From an uncultured Kiritimatiellota bacterium (GTDB taxonomy: Bacteria; Verrucomicrobiota; Kiritimatiellia; RFP12; UBA1067), in the NCBI GenBank assembly GCA_934667425.1, contig CAKULV010000011.1, positions 1-64,000 on the forward strand: a stretch of 64,000 nucleotides of DNA. The letters are read 5' to 3'. Under the pieces are notes generated by a model. The model ran no database searches. It saw nothing but the letters and a program-made list of their open reading frames with translations, and was not told the origin of the DNA. The stretch's first letter is position 1, and the number at the start of each line of letters is the position of its first letter. The position numbers and the translations under genes were made by a program. Shown piece by piece: positions 17,403 to 26,400 of the stretch.

Positions 17403-18500
17403 ATGCGAATATTGTTTCGATATGTTTTCCGCGAGTTCTGCGTACCGTTGGCCTATTGTCTCACGGGATTCCTGTCGATATACGTGCTGTTCGAGCTCTT
17501 CGGCGTCTTCAACCGCATCATGGAGGCAAAACCCGGATGGCCTGTCGTGGTGACCTACTTCGCCGGGTACCTTTCGCCATACTTCGAGTGGCTTGCGCCC
17601 GCCTGCCTGATGCTTGCGGCGCTTTACACCATGTGGAGCTTCTGCCGCCATTCCGAGCTGATAGCGATGCGCGCGAGCGGCGTTGGCTTTTTCGCGATCG
17701 CCAGGCCGATGCTCGTGGTCGCGGCCCTCATGGCGGTCTTCGTCGCATGGGTGAACGAATCGTTCGTCCCGCGCTATGCCCAATGGGCGAAGCAGTTCAG
17801 GGCCGCGCGCTTCGATGCGGCCCAGATGCAGGCATCGGACAACATCGTGTACCATAACGTGAACGCCTCAAGGACCTGGAACGTGGGGGCGGTCATGAAC
17901 CCGGAGGCCACGGCGCTGGAGGATGTGTCGATCAGCGAGGATTGGCCGGATGGCGGGCGCAGGCGCACGATAAAGGCGGCGCGGGCGGAATACCTCGATG
18001 GGGAATGGTGGCTCTACCGCCCTGTGTCCTTCTACTTCAGCAAGACGGGCGAGGATGTCCCGTCTCCGACTCCGGCCCTCGAAGAGATCGATTTCCGCGC
18101 CTTTCCCGGCTTTGACGAGAAGCCGTGCGACTTCATCATACAGAACAAGGATCCGGCGTACTACTCGACGGGTGAAAGGCGGCGTTTCCTGTCAACGCAT
18201 CCGAACATGTCGGCCAAGTTCCGCAGGGAGATGGAGTACGACATGTGGGCGCAGATGATGGCTCCGTTCGCGTGCATCGTGATAACCCTTTTCGCCATTC
18301 CCGCAGGGGTCGCCACCGGTAGGCAGTCGGTGTTCAAGGGCATAGTGGGAGCCCTCGCGATGTTCTTCGCCTTCTATGCGCTTACGATAGGATGCCTTGT
18401 CATGGCCAGGCTCGGATTCATGCCGGCGGTCATTGCGGCGTTGCTGCCTGATGTCGTGTTTCTGGGGATAGGCTCGTATTTGTTCTATCGCCAGAGGTGA
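17403..18500 (+). CDS. LptF/LptG-family LPS export permease
   Basis: A 365-aa integral membrane protein of the YjgP/YjgQ family. Two or three N-terminal transmembrane segments (residues about 10-110), a periplasmic beta-jellyroll region (about 130-270) and three C-terminal segments (about 275-360) match LptF/LptG. With LptB and the partner permease it extracts LPS from the inner membrane. Which of the two paralogues this is cannot be decided; the partner is not in the window. Confidence 0.85.
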   Translation: MRILFRYVFREFCVPLAYCLTGFLSIYVLFELFGVFNRIMEAKPGWPVVVTYFAGYLSPYFEWLAPACLMLAALYTMWSFCRHSELIAMRASGVGFFAIARPMLVVAALMAVFVAWVNESFVPRYAQWAKQFRAARFDAAQMQASDNIVYHNVNASRTWNVGAVMNPEATALEDVSISEDWPDGGRRRTIKAARAEYLDGEWWLYRPVSFYFSKTGEDVPSPTPALEEIDFRAFPGFDEKPCDFIIQNKDPAYYSTGERRRFLSTHPNMSAKFRREMEYDMWAQMMAPFACIVITLFAIPAGVATGRQSVFKGIVGALAMFFAFYALTIGCLVMARLGFMPAVIAALLPDVVFLGIGSYLFYRQR

Positions 18501-18525
18501 TAATTAAATGGAGAGGTGTTAGCCA

Positions 18526-19041
18526 ATGGTTAGTCGCAGACAGGCCCGGGAGTGGGCAGTCATGATGCTTTGTGAATGCGATCAGAATCCGCCGGAGAGC
18601 CTTGAGACCGCCATGGCGGAATTCTGGGCACAGCTTGAGGAGATAGAGAGGGATGGCGTAGGTTCGAGCGAATACGGCGTGAAGATTGTGTTCGGGAAGA
18701 CGGACGCGAAGCACGTTTCGTCGCTCGGCGACATGAAGGCGTTTGCGGAGGAGCTCATACGCGGGGTTCTCCGGAACGTCGAGGCGATCGACGCCGAGCT
18801 CGAGCCGTTCCTCCAGCACTGGTCGCTGTACCGTCTTGGCGTGGTGGAGCGCAACGTCCTGCGGCTCGGGGCCTGGGAGATTTCGCGCTGCGACGGCATT
18901 CCTCCGCCGATTGCGATAAACGAGGCCGTAGATCTAGCAAAGTTCTTTTCGGAGACGCAGAGCGGAAAGTTTGTGAATGGGGTGCTTGACTGCTATGCGA
19001 AATCGTTCGGAAAGTGCAAGTCTGCGCAGGAAAGGCGCTGA
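18526..19041 (+). CDS. nusB: Transcription antitermination factor NusB
   Basis: A 171-aa all-helical RNA-binding protein that acts in rRNA antitermination with NusE/S10. The N-terminal SRRQAREWAVMMLCE and the C-terminal AINEAVDLAKFFSETQSGKF (near residues 128-147) are family signatures. It is a little longer than typical because of an insertion near residues 40-65. It is followed by ribD, a frequent nusB neighbour in bacteria. Confidence 0.92.
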   Translation: MVSRRQAREWAVMMLCECDQNPPESLETAMAEFWAQLEEIERDGVGSSEYGVKIVFGKTDAKHVSSLGDMKAFAEELIRGVLRNVEAIDAELEPFLQHWSLYRLGVVERNVLRLGAWEISRCDGIPPPIAINEAVDLAKFFSETQSGKFVNGVLDCYAKSFGKCKSAQERR

Positions 19042-19090
19042 CGCTGGAGCCGCATCCGGGCGCACCGGCTCCGATGACGAGGTGCGCTTC

Positions 19091-20104
19091 ATGGAACGGG
19101 CGATAGCCCTCGGCGAGCGCAGCCGGGGCGCGACCCGTCCCAATCCGCCGGTCGGGGCGGTCGTGGTGAAGGGTGGCCGCATAATCGGCGAGGGGCGGCA
19201 CCGGCGTTGCGGATGCGCACATGCGGAAGTCGAGGCCCTGGATGCCGCCCGCAGGAACGGCAATTGCGCGAAAGGGGCTACTGTGTACGTCTCGCTCGAG
19301 CCATGCTCGAAGCCCGGCCGAGTAGGGGCCTGCTGCGATGCGTTGAAGACCGCCGGAGTGTCGAGGGTCGTCTGGGCCGTGCCGGACCCCAATCCCCGGA
19401 ATGCCGGCGGCGCCGCGAGTGCGCTGCGGAAGGCGGGGATAGAGACGGAATGCTGGTGGCGGGCCAGGGACGAGATGAGGCGCAGCTGCGCAATGCGGGC
19501 GAAGGAACTTGTCGCGCCGTTTGTGAAGCACGTGGCCACGGGCTTGCCGTATGTGACGGTGAAGATCGCGATGTCGCTTGACGGGAGAATCTGCGACGAG
19601 AACGGAGACGCGAGGTGGGTGTCGAGCGAACGCGCAAGGAAGGCGGCTGGACGGCTCCGGGAGCGTGTGGACGTGATGCTTGTCGGGGCGGAAACCGTCA
19701 GGAGGGACAATCCGAGCCTGTTGAGCCATGGGCGGCGGAACGACAACCTTTACCGGGCCGTCGCCACAAGGAGCGGGATAATGCCGGAGTCCTCGCAGAT
19801 ATTCACCGACGAGGCGAAAGACCGTACGCTTGTCTTTGTGGTCGGGAAAGTGCGCCGTGATGCCGGCGGCGTCGTCACCCCAAACGTAATCCATGTGGGC
19901 AGCCTTCGCGAGATGATGAGGCGCCTCGGCGACATGGGGTTCATGCATGTGCTTTGCGAAGGGGGGCTTGAGCTTGCAGCGTCACTTGCGAAGGCGGGGC
20001 TTGTCGACGAGTGGCTGACAGTCCTGTCGCCGAAGGTAATCGGCCATGACCGGATTGGCGATGCGGCCATCGTTCCTCGCGTGTCGGTGATGACGGATTT
20101 CTGA
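19091..20104 (+). CDS. ribD: Bifunctional riboflavin deaminase-reductase RibD
   Basis: A 337-aa (from this start) bifunctional enzyme for steps 2 and 3 of riboflavin synthesis. The deaminase zinc ligands are H44 (HAE, with catalytic E46), C72 (PC) and C81. The reductase domain starts at KIAMSLDGRI near residue 163 and includes ARWVSS and LVGAETVRRDNPSL. The start is uncertain: GAGG at 19079-19082 supports 19091, while in-frame starts at 18977, 18995 (inside nusB) and GTG 19082 would add residues that align with the usual RibD N-terminus. The C-terminus ends slightly early. Confidence 0.9.
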   Translation: MERAIALGERSRGATRPNPPVGAVVVKGGRIIGEGRHRRCGCAHAEVEALDAARRNGNCAKGATVYVSLEPCSKPGRVGACCDALKTAGVSRVVWAVPDPNPRNAGGAASALRKAGIETECWWRARDEMRRSCAMRAKELVAPFVKHVATGLPYVTVKIAMSLDGRICDENGDARWVSSERARKAAGRLRERVDVMLVGAETVRRDNPSLLSHGRRNDNLYRAVATRSGIMPESSQIFTDEAKDRTLVFVVGKVRRDAGGVVTPNVIHVGSLREMMRRLGDMGFMHVLCEGGLELAASLAKAGLVDEWLTVLSPKVIGHDRIGDAAIVPRVSVMTDF

Positions 20105-20155
20105 ACGGAAAGCGTGGCATTTGGGCGACACACCAATGCCTGACGGGAGGTGGAT

Positions 20156-21469
20156 ATGGATACGCCTGTAAAGATACTGCTTGACCGCAAGCGTGAGGGA
20201 AGGGAACTCGCCGGATCGCAGATCCGGGAGCTGGTCGCCGCCTATGCAAAAGGCGATGTGCCGGACTATCAGATGGCGGCATTCGCGATGGCCGTGTGCT
20301 GCCGGGGGATGTCCGCAAACGAAACGCTTGCGCTGACGCAGGCGATGCGTGATTCCGGGGAATGCCTCGACTGGTCGGACATCCTGCGTCCGACTGCCGA
20401 CAAGCACTCCACCGGCGGCGTCGGCGACAAGCTGTCCCTCGTGATCCAGCCCCTTGCCGCAAGCTGCGGCGTGGCCGTGCCGTCGCTGACCGGACGCGGC
20501 CTCGGCCTCACCGGAGGCACTGCGGACAAGCTGGAGTCAATCCCCGGATACAATGCATCGCTTTCGCTTGCGGACTTCAGGCGCGTGGTCGCCGAATGCG
20601 GATGCTCCATGACTGTCCAGACCGCCGAGATAGCGCCTGCCGACAAGAAGCTGTACGCGCTTCGCGACGTCACGGGTACGGTCGCGTCGATACCGCTCAT
20701 CGTCTCGTCGATCCTCTCCAAGAAACTGGCGGAGGGCGCAGGGACGCTGGTGTTCGACGTTAAATGCGGCAGGGGCGCATTCATGAAGACGCACGGGGAC
20801 GCGCTTGCGCTCGCGTCCGCGCTTGTGGATGGTGCGAAAGGCGCAGGACGCAAGGCTTCGGCGATCGTCACGTCCATGGACGAGCCTCTTGGCCATGCGG
20901 TCGGCAACGCATTGGAGGTCGCAGAGGCGATGGATGTGCTCAGAGGCGTCGGACGTCTCCCCGCCGACGTGGTAGAGCTGTCGGTTGAGTTCGCCGCGAT
21001 GATGGTTTCCCTCGCTAAGGGGTTCGACATTGATAAGGCCCGCTTGCGATGTCGCGAGAATCTGTCCAATGGCAGGGCCTATTCGGTGTTCTCGGAGATG
21101 GTGCGGCTCCAGGGGGGCGATCTCAGTCTCTTCGAGTCGAGATTCCGCAGAGAAGGGGCGATCCCGCACATGGATCTGAAGGTCGAGCGGTCCGGCTACG
21201 TTGCGGATATCGATGCGGAATGCGTCGCAAGGGTGGCGTTCATGCTCGGGGCCGGAAGGTCCAGGACGGATGACGCGATAGACCCGGCGGCGGGCGTTTT
21301 GCTTAAGGTGACGCATGGCGACAGGGTGTCGCCGGGCCAGCCGGTCGCGAGACTGTCCGCCCAGGTGCGTCCCGATTCGCTGGAAGGGGCTTCCGCCGCA
21401 TTGGCCGCCGCGTTCAGTTTCTCGAACGAGCCGCCGCCACCGCGCAAGCTGTTCCTGTCGCGCACGTGA
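20156..21469 (+). CDS. deoA: Thymidine/pyrimidine-nucleoside phosphorylase
   Basis: A 437-aa enzyme that phosphorolyses pyrimidine nucleosides. The family signature SLTGRGLGLTGGTADKLESI is near residue 112, DKHSTGGVGDK near residue 82 and KCGRGAFM near residue 205. The start at ATG 20156 has GGGAGG 5 nt upstream. Whether it uses thymidine only (DeoA) or also uridine (Pdp) cannot be told here. It closes the nusB-ribD group. Confidence 0.9.
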   Translation: MDTPVKILLDRKREGRELAGSQIRELVAAYAKGDVPDYQMAAFAMAVCCRGMSANETLALTQAMRDSGECLDWSDILRPTADKHSTGGVGDKLSLVIQPLAASCGVAVPSLTGRGLGLTGGTADKLESIPGYNASLSLADFRRVVAECGCSMTVQTAEIAPADKKLYALRDVTGTVASIPLIVSSILSKKLAEGAGTLVFDVKCGRGAFMKTHGDALALASALVDGAKGAGRKASAIVTSMDEPLGHAVGNALEVAEAMDVLRGVGRLPADVVELSVEFAAMMVSLAKGFDIDKARLRCRENLSNGRAYSVFSEMVRLQGGDLSLFESRFRREGAIPHMDLKVERSGYVADIDAECVARVAFMLGAGRSRTDDAIDPAAGVLLKVTHGDRVSPGQPVARLSAQVRPDSLEGASAALAAAFSFSNEPPPPRKLFLSRT

Positions 21470-21506
21470 AGCCTTCATGCGGATGTGCCGCTTGCCGATG
21501 CATTTT

Positions 21507-21515
21507 TGCTATAAT
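21507..21515 (+). promoter_or_regulatory. Extended -10 promoter (leaderless) of the AAA-ATPase ORF
   Basis: TGCTATAAT ends 7 nt before the ATG at 21523. It also decides the start, because the upstream in-frame codon at 21466 would lie before the promoter. Confidence 0.7.
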
Positions 21516-21522
21516 ACGTGGC

Positions 21523-23082
21523 ATGAAGCAGATTGTGACAGCGACGGCCGCGTTTGAGCGGATGCGGGAGAAGGATGTGGTGTACGTCGACAAGACGGCG
21601 TACTTCTATCGTCTCTTGCAGCGCGACCCCGATACGGTGTTCTTCATTGCTCGACCGCGCCGCTTCGGCAAGTCACTGATGATCAACACGCTGACGACGC
21701 TCCTACAGGGCAAGCGCGACTACTTCAAGGGGCTCGACATCGACAGGACGGACTACGACTGGGGCAAGCACAAGGTCGTCCGTCTGCGGATGACGGACGC
21801 CTGCGCCGCGACACCGGAGGGCGTACGCGCGGCGTTGCAGACGGTCGTCGCGCTGGCTGCGCGGGAGTTGGGGCTGCCGCATGATCCGTCAATTGCCCCG
21901 GAGATGAACTTTCTGGAGATGCTTTCGGCCCTGCCGGCGAAGTCCGAGACGGGGCGGTTCGCCGTCCTCGTCGACGAGTACGACGCGCCGCTCAACGCCT
22001 TCATCGACGAACCGGAGAAGTTCAAGGCCGTCCAGCAGATCCTACACGACTTCTACGTGAAGATGAAGGACCATCAGGACAACATGCGCTTCGTGATGGT
22101 GACGGGCGTTACGAAGCTCGCGAAGATGTCGATCTTCTCCGGCTTCAACAACCCAACCGACCTCACGCTGGAGCCGGACTTCGCGGGGATGCTCGGCTAC
22201 ACGCACGACGAGGTGGAGCGTTACTTCCACGAGCAGGTGCAGGCGTTCGCCGAGAAAGAGGGCGTCACCTACGGGGAAATTAAGGCACGGCTCTTTGCGT
22301 GGTATGACTCGTACCGCTTCTCGCCGGAGAGCGACGTGAAGGTGGTGAACCCGTTCTCGTTCGGCAGTGCGCTCAACTTCCGCCGGCTCTCGAACTACTG
22401 GGAGAAGAGCGGGAATTCCGGCGCGATCTTGAAGCGCATCCGTGCGGCGCGTGAGATTCCGTCCGATTTCAATGGCGCGGAGGTCTCGCGCTCGGCTCTG
22501 GACACGCCGAACCCGGAGTCGGAGCCGCTGTCCGTACTCATGTACCATTCCGGCTACCTCACGATCGACGGGGCGGAGGATGGCATCGTGAGTCTGCGGA
22601 TTCCTAACGAGGAGATCGCCGACTCGATCAGCCACGGATACATCGCCTACTGTTTGCGCGACCGGGGTGACGAGTTTGCAATCAAGGCGCAGCGCACGGC
22701 GAAAGAGATCGCAGAGAAGGGCATTTCATACGTTGATGCTGCCTTGCGTGCAGCGTTCGCGATGATCCCGTACGAGTGGATCTGCAAGGATGAGGCGGAG
22801 GCGAAACGCTACTTCCTCTTGTTTTGCAAGTTCATGAAGGCGGACATCTCTGGCGAGAGGCAGAGCGCACGTGGTCGTGCGGACGCTGTGCTGAAGACAC
22901 CGGCGGCGGTCTACGTCTTCGAGTTCAAGCATGGACAGTCTGCGGCAGTCGCCGTCGCCCAGGCGCGGACAAAGGACTATGGCGGGCCAGATGCCGCCGG
23001 GGGACTTCCCGTCTACTACGTCGGCGTAAACTACAATCCCGAGACGCGCACGATCGACGCTCCGCTCGTTGAGCCTCTATGA
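21523..23082 (+). CDS. AAA-ATPase-like / PD-(D/E)XK nuclease protein
   Basis: A 519-aa protein of the family with an AAA-ATPase-like N-terminal domain and PD-(D/E)XK nuclease-like C-terminal domain, common as many paralogues in gut bacteria. The Walker A-like ARPRRFGKSLMINT is near residue 45, Walker B-like FAVLVDEYDAPL near residue 148, and the C-terminal nuclease-like core AAVYVFEFKHG near residue 467. The biological role is unknown; mobile or defence-related behaviour has been suggested for the family. It is flanked by a housekeeping operon and a gene remnant. Confidence 0.85.
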   Translation: MKQIVTATAAFERMREKDVVYVDKTAYFYRLLQRDPDTVFFIARPRRFGKSLMINTLTTLLQGKRDYFKGLDIDRTDYDWGKHKVVRLRMTDACAATPEGVRAALQTVVALAARELGLPHDPSIAPEMNFLEMLSALPAKSETGRFAVLVDEYDAPLNAFIDEPEKFKAVQQILHDFYVKMKDHQDNMRFVMVTGVTKLAKMSIFSGFNNPTDLTLEPDFAGMLGYTHDEVERYFHEQVQAFAEKEGVTYGEIKARLFAWYDSYRFSPESDVKVVNPFSFGSALNFRRLSNYWEKSGNSGAILKRIRAAREIPSDFNGAEVSRSALDTPNPESEPLSVLMYHSGYLTIDGAEDGIVSLRIPNEEIADSISHGYIAYCLRDRGDEFAIKAQRTAKEIAEKGISYVDAALRAAFAMIPYEWICKDEAEAKRYFLLFCKFMKADISGERQSARGRADAVLKTPAAVYVFEFKHGQSAAVAVAQARTKDYGGPDAAGGLPVYYVGVNYNPETRTIDAPLVEPL

Positions 23083-23104
23083 GGTCTGATCCAGATATTT
23101 CTGG

Positions 23105-23446
23105 ATGAGCCACTTATGCAGTCGCGGTCAACTTCACGCGGGTGGATCTTGGGCTGAAGCCTCTGCCGCAGGAACCGTGATTGACGGCTTTACGCTATGC
23201 GGTGGGGCAACTGTCGCCTCCAGTGGCGAAGACGGAATGGCCGGATTTGACCAGATCCCTACCGGATCAAACTGGTCTTCGGACAAAAACATGGGCGAGA
23301 CCGTGCGATTCGTCAAGGGGCACTGCGATGCAGGGCGGATACGCGGCTTCATTGCCGCCCCGTGGGTCAAGACATTGCCACAGTTCGAGCGGCTGCATGA
23401 GGAGCAGATAGATCAGGTGGCAATGGCGAGGTCGATTTGGAGATAG
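23105..23446 (+). pseudogene. Remnant of a secreted glycosidase-like gene (C-terminal fragment)
   Basis: The reading frame from about 23174 onward (GFTLCGGATVASSGEDGMAG, then a stretch ending in QVAMARSIWR) looks like the ordered C-terminal end of an enzyme, whereas the first 25 residues do not. No ribosome site or signal peptide precedes it. It is most simply the tail of a lost gene, possibly a GH20-like or related glycosidase, but the family is uncertain. A repeat shared with the end of another glycosidase remnant (40659-40712) follows 12 nt downstream. Confidence 0.45.
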
Positions 23447-23457
23447 GCAAGGCTTTC

Positions 23458-23512
23458 GTAAATTCAATTCATTGCGTCCGTTTCGGCATTTGCGCTCAAT
23501 GCGGAAATGTGA
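23458..23512 (+). repeat. Copy 1 of a dispersed ~54-bp repeat
   Basis: Nearly identical to 40659-40712. The block 23474-23512 (39 bp, beginning GCGTCCGTTTCGGCATTTGC) is identical to 40674-40712, and the preceding GTAAATTCAAT is shared too. Both copies follow a decayed glycosidase fragment. In the second copy the 3' end supplies the TG of the tig promoter. Confidence 0.85.
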
Positions 23513-23521
23513 AGGCAAAAA

Positions 23522-24142
23522 TCAGACCTTTAGCAGGTGCTTGCGGAGGGCTATGCCCACGGCCTCCGCGCGCGTCGCCGCGCCGACCTTCGAGAGGATC
23601 GCCGACATGTGCTTCTTGACGGCGATGACGGTGATGCCGAACTGAAGCGCGATCTCCTGGTTGGAGAGCCCGCGTGTCGCAGAGGAGAGGATCTCCTGCT
23701 GGCGTTCCGTTAGCCGGGGCGTCTCGGCCTCCTCGCGGGCGAAGTCCATGATGCTTTTCGGTATTGCCGTCTGTCCGCGCATGATCTCGCGGATCGTTCG
23801 GACAAGCTCCGCTGTTGCGGTGTCCTTCAGCAATACGCCGTGGGCGCCGCGGTTGACGGCGTCCGCCAACTCCGCCGCCGTGCCGTAGGACGAAAGGATA
23901 AGTATCTTTGTTTTGGGAAACTCGGCGAGGATCCGCCGGATCGCCTCCGCGCCTGACATCTTGGGCATCATCAGGTCCATTATGACGATGTCGGGCCGGT
24001 TCGCCCGGGCGAACGCCACGGCCTCTTCGCCGTTGGCGGCCTCGCCGACAACGGACATGTCCTTCTGGCTGTTGATCAGGAATGCGAGCCCCATGCGCAT
24101 CAGCGAATGGTCGTCGGCGAGCAGGATGCGCGTCTTGTTCAT
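23522..24142 (-). CDS. NarL/FixJ-family response regulator
   Basis: A 206-aa two-component regulator. The receiver domain has the acidic pair in LADDH near residue 9, phospho-acceptor Asp in IVIMDLMMPK near residue 53, and Lys in LLKDTAT near residue 103. A LuxR-type HTH follows (LTERQQEILSSATRGLSNQE, from about residue 142). The start at 24142 overlaps the kinase stop by 4 nt. It probably controls the divergent glycan cluster at 26401, where repeated GGTATA sites lie. No ligand information is visible here. Confidence 0.9.
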   Translation of the reverse strand: MNKTRILLADDHSLMRMGLAFLINSQKDMSVVGEAANGEEAVAFARANRPDIVIMDLMMPKMSGAEAIRRILAEFPKTKILILSSYGTAAELADAVNRGAHGVLLKDTATAELVRTIREIMRGQTAIPKSIMDFAREEAETPRLTERQQEILSSATRGLSNQEIALQFGITVIAVKKHMSAILSKVGAATRAEAVGIALRKHLLKV

Positions 24143-26262
24143 GCGTGCGGCTGCCTTTCTTGCGTTTCGAGCCGGAACGGGATCTCGAAGCGGGCGTAGG
24201 TGAGTCCCGGGCGAGACGAGTACGACAGGCACCCGTTCAGCCGGTTGAGGCGCTCGCGGATGCCGTCTATTCCGAAATGGCCCTCGGCCGGCCCCGGATG
24301 GGCGTTTGGGTCGAAGCCGCAGCCGTTGTCCGACACCGAGAAGAGGAACCTCCCGTTCTCTTCGCTGCCGGCGATGCGGATCTCCGTGGCGTGGGCGTGG
24401 CGCAAGGCGTTGGAGACGAGCTCGCGGATGATGCAGAGGATGGCGTGGGCGGAGGCGTCGTGGAAATGGTCGCGAGGGATGTTGGTGCGCACTGAGATGT
24501 CTGCCTCTGGCTCGAGCGGCGCGAGCGTCTGGCGGATGGCCGAGTCGAAGTTAGACTCCTCCAGCGTGTCGTTGCGCAGGTCGAACAGGCAGTGGCGAAG
24601 CTCGGTACGGCAGGACTTCAGCATGCGGCTGGCGGTCCTGAGACCGCTTTGCGCCAGCCTGGGATCGTTCGGCAGCGCGTTTTCTGAGGCGTCAATAAGG
24701 CAGGCCATGGCCGCGAGGTTCTGCGACAGGGCGTCGTGCAGCTCGACCGCAAGGCGGGTGCGTTCGCCGGTCTTCAGCTCCGAGGTCAGGTGCGAGATCT
24801 GCTCCTGCGCGAGTTCGTCGCTCCGGCGCTCGATAATCCGCTTCAGGCGGCGGTTCCATATGATGATGCCCACAAGGATGGACACGCTGATCAGAAGCAG
24901 GCCTGCGAGCCGTGCTGGCGTTAGCCATGGCGGATTGGCGAGGACACGGATGTCGTTAGCCCTAAGCAGGATGATCTGGCATTCGCGGATGTGGGGAAAT
25001 ATCATGTATGGCTGCCATATGTCGCAAGGCTGGTTGCAGATGCCTGTCACCCGCACGACGCTGCCAGGCCTGACCGACAGGCCGCCTACGGACTTTGGGC
25101 AGATGACGCGGATGTTGCGGCCGTCGCACGACAGGACAATTTCGCCATCGGCGGTCGCGCCCGGTGGCCTGCAGCTCTGGACGATGCCGTCGAGCCGGAT
25201 TGTTCGTCCGTGGTGGAGGCTCAGGAGATCGTCCCGCTCCTGCGCATACGGCGCCAGCTGAAGCGCGGTCACCTCGCGCGGCGGCGGGCAGGAAACATTG
25301 GTGACGGCATCGGCCTCTGTCCGCCAGCTGGCCTTGACGAGGTTGATGCGAAAGAGGTCGGTCTGCGGGTATCCGACGGCGCAGATCGCGTCGCCGGGAG
25401 CCGGCAGGGGCGCGTCGCTGACGAGTTCGAGGTTGACGACGTGGCCCTCGCGCGTGCGGAGCATCGCGCAGTTGTCCGACCAGGCGGCGATGGCCACTCC
25501 GGCGACGCGGCGCTTCTCCATCCGGCTGATGTCGCGGGGACTCAGGTTGAGCCTGAATTCGAGTGGCGGAACGTCGAACGGGTCCTTCGGGGCCGGGCGC
25601 AGAACCTCGTAGGGGGACTTCAGGCTGATGAACGGGCCGGAGAAGCGGCGGATGCCGTCGATGCGATGGTTGTAGCGCCCGCACACGCGCAGGCGTGCGC
25701 CGAGCTGTGATTGGGCGTTAGATAGCGCACCGCGGTTGATCGCGGCGGGAAGGACTGCGTCGCCTTCCTTGAGCAGAAGGAATCCAGTGTTGTCGTCCAT
25801 CTCGTCCCTAAAGGCATCGATCAGCGTACCCTCGGTGCGGATGACGCGGTAGTCGTGCGATTGGCTGTTCAGGTCGCCTAACGGGACGTCGATGGCGCCG
25901 GGCAGTGCCGCTCTTCCGCATAGGCGCATCTGCCTGACGCATAGGAGCGGATAGCCGCCGGCGTCAGTCTGTCCGTCGCCGGAGACGTGGATGACGTCGC
26001 CAGGGCTTGGCGTGCCGCATCCGTCGTAGAACGCATAGGCGCGACCCGTCGTGTCTTCCAGCAGGACAATCCCCGCGTAGTTGGTCCGGCTGGACTTGCC
26101 TGTCTCCAAGACGGTTCCGGTCAGCTCGAAGCGAACGTGCGTATCTGGCGTGCGATCGGCGAAGTCGCCCAGTTGGGCGACGGAACGAAGGGTAGTCCCG
26201 TCCCCGAACGAGCGGGAAAGCGCGAATGCGAGCGCAGTCAGGATGGAGAATCGTCTCATCAT
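24139..26262 (-). CDS. Sensor histidine kinase with OB-fold-like sensor region
   Basis: A 707-aa HisKA_3/HATPase kinase, cognate to the overlapping regulator. An N-terminal signal or membrane segment is followed by about 420 extracytoplasmic residues with at least three beta-rich segments that resemble OB folds (TGTVLETGKSS near 45, VAGVAIAAW near 255, LDGIVQSCRPPG near 350). A transmembrane segment (LAGLLLISVSILVGIIIW) lies near 455. The phospho-acceptor His is in LAVELHDALSQ near 510; N box NALRHAH and DNGCGFDP/GHFGIDGIRERL complete the ATPase domain. The start is one of two adjacent ATGs (26262 or 26259). Confidence 0.88.
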   Translation of the reverse strand: MMRRFSILTALAFALSRSFGDGTTLRSVAQLGDFADRTPDTHVRFELTGTVLETGKSSRTNYAGIVLLEDTTGRAYAFYDGCGTPSPGDVIHVSGDGQTDAGGYPLLCVRQMRLCGRAALPGAIDVPLGDLNSQSHDYRVIRTEGTLIDAFRDEMDDNTGFLLLKEGDAVLPAAINRGALSNAQSQLGARLRVCGRYNHRIDGIRRFSGPFISLKSPYEVLRPAPKDPFDVPPLEFRLNLSPRDISRMEKRRVAGVAIAAWSDNCAMLRTREGHVVNLELVSDAPLPAPGDAICAVGYPQTDLFRINLVKASWRTEADAVTNVSCPPPREVTALQLAPYAQERDDLLSLHHGRTIRLDGIVQSCRPPGATADGEIVLSCDGRNIRVICPKSVGGLSVRPGSVVRVTGICNQPCDIWQPYMIFPHIRECQIILLRANDIRVLANPPWLTPARLAGLLLISVSILVGIIIWNRRLKRIIERRSDELAQEQISHLTSELKTGERTRLAVELHDALSQNLAAMACLIDASENALPNDPRLAQSGLRTASRMLKSCRTELRHCLFDLRNDTLEESNFDSAIRQTLAPLEPEADISVRTNIPRDHFHDASAHAILCIIRELVSNALRHAHATEIRIAGSEENGRFLFSVSDNGCGFDPNAHPGPAEGHFGIDGIRERLNRLNGCLSYSSRPGLTYARFEIPFRLETQERQPHA

Positions 26263-26267
26263 CCGCA

Positions 26268-26276
26268 ATTGTAGCA
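26268..26276 (-). promoter_or_regulatory. Extended -10 promoter of the two-component operon
   Basis: On the minus strand, TGCTACAAT ends 5 nt before ATG 26262 and 8 nt before ATG 26259, again predicting a leaderless transcript. Confidence 0.55.
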
Positions 26277-26297
26277 CATCAGCCCTTCTTTAGGAAT

Positions 26298-26313
26298 GGT
26301 ATACCTGGGTATA
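26298..26313. promoter_or_regulatory. GGTATACC palindrome with repeated GGTATA, possible operator
   Basis: An 8-bp palindrome GGTATACC at 26298-26305 is followed by a second GGTATA at 26308-26313, one helical turn away. It lies between the divergent kinase and surface-protein promoters, where a LuxR-type regulator could act on both. Assignment to the adjacent regulator is inference. Confidence 0.4.
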
Positions 26314-26334
26314 GTGTCCATTGGCATGGCGGTT

Positions 26335-26343
26335 TGATATACT
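26335..26343 (+). promoter_or_regulatory. Extended -10 promoter of the glycan cluster at 26.4 kb
   Basis: TGATATACT ends 6 nt before an ATG at 26350 and 57 nt before the ATG at 26401 that carries a ribosome site. TTGGCA lies at 26321-26326 but too close to serve as a normal -35. Confidence 0.6.
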
Positions 26344-26400
26344 GCCGACATGATTTTAAATGGACTTAAGGCGCAAGACAATCGAAGAAAGGTAAAGACT

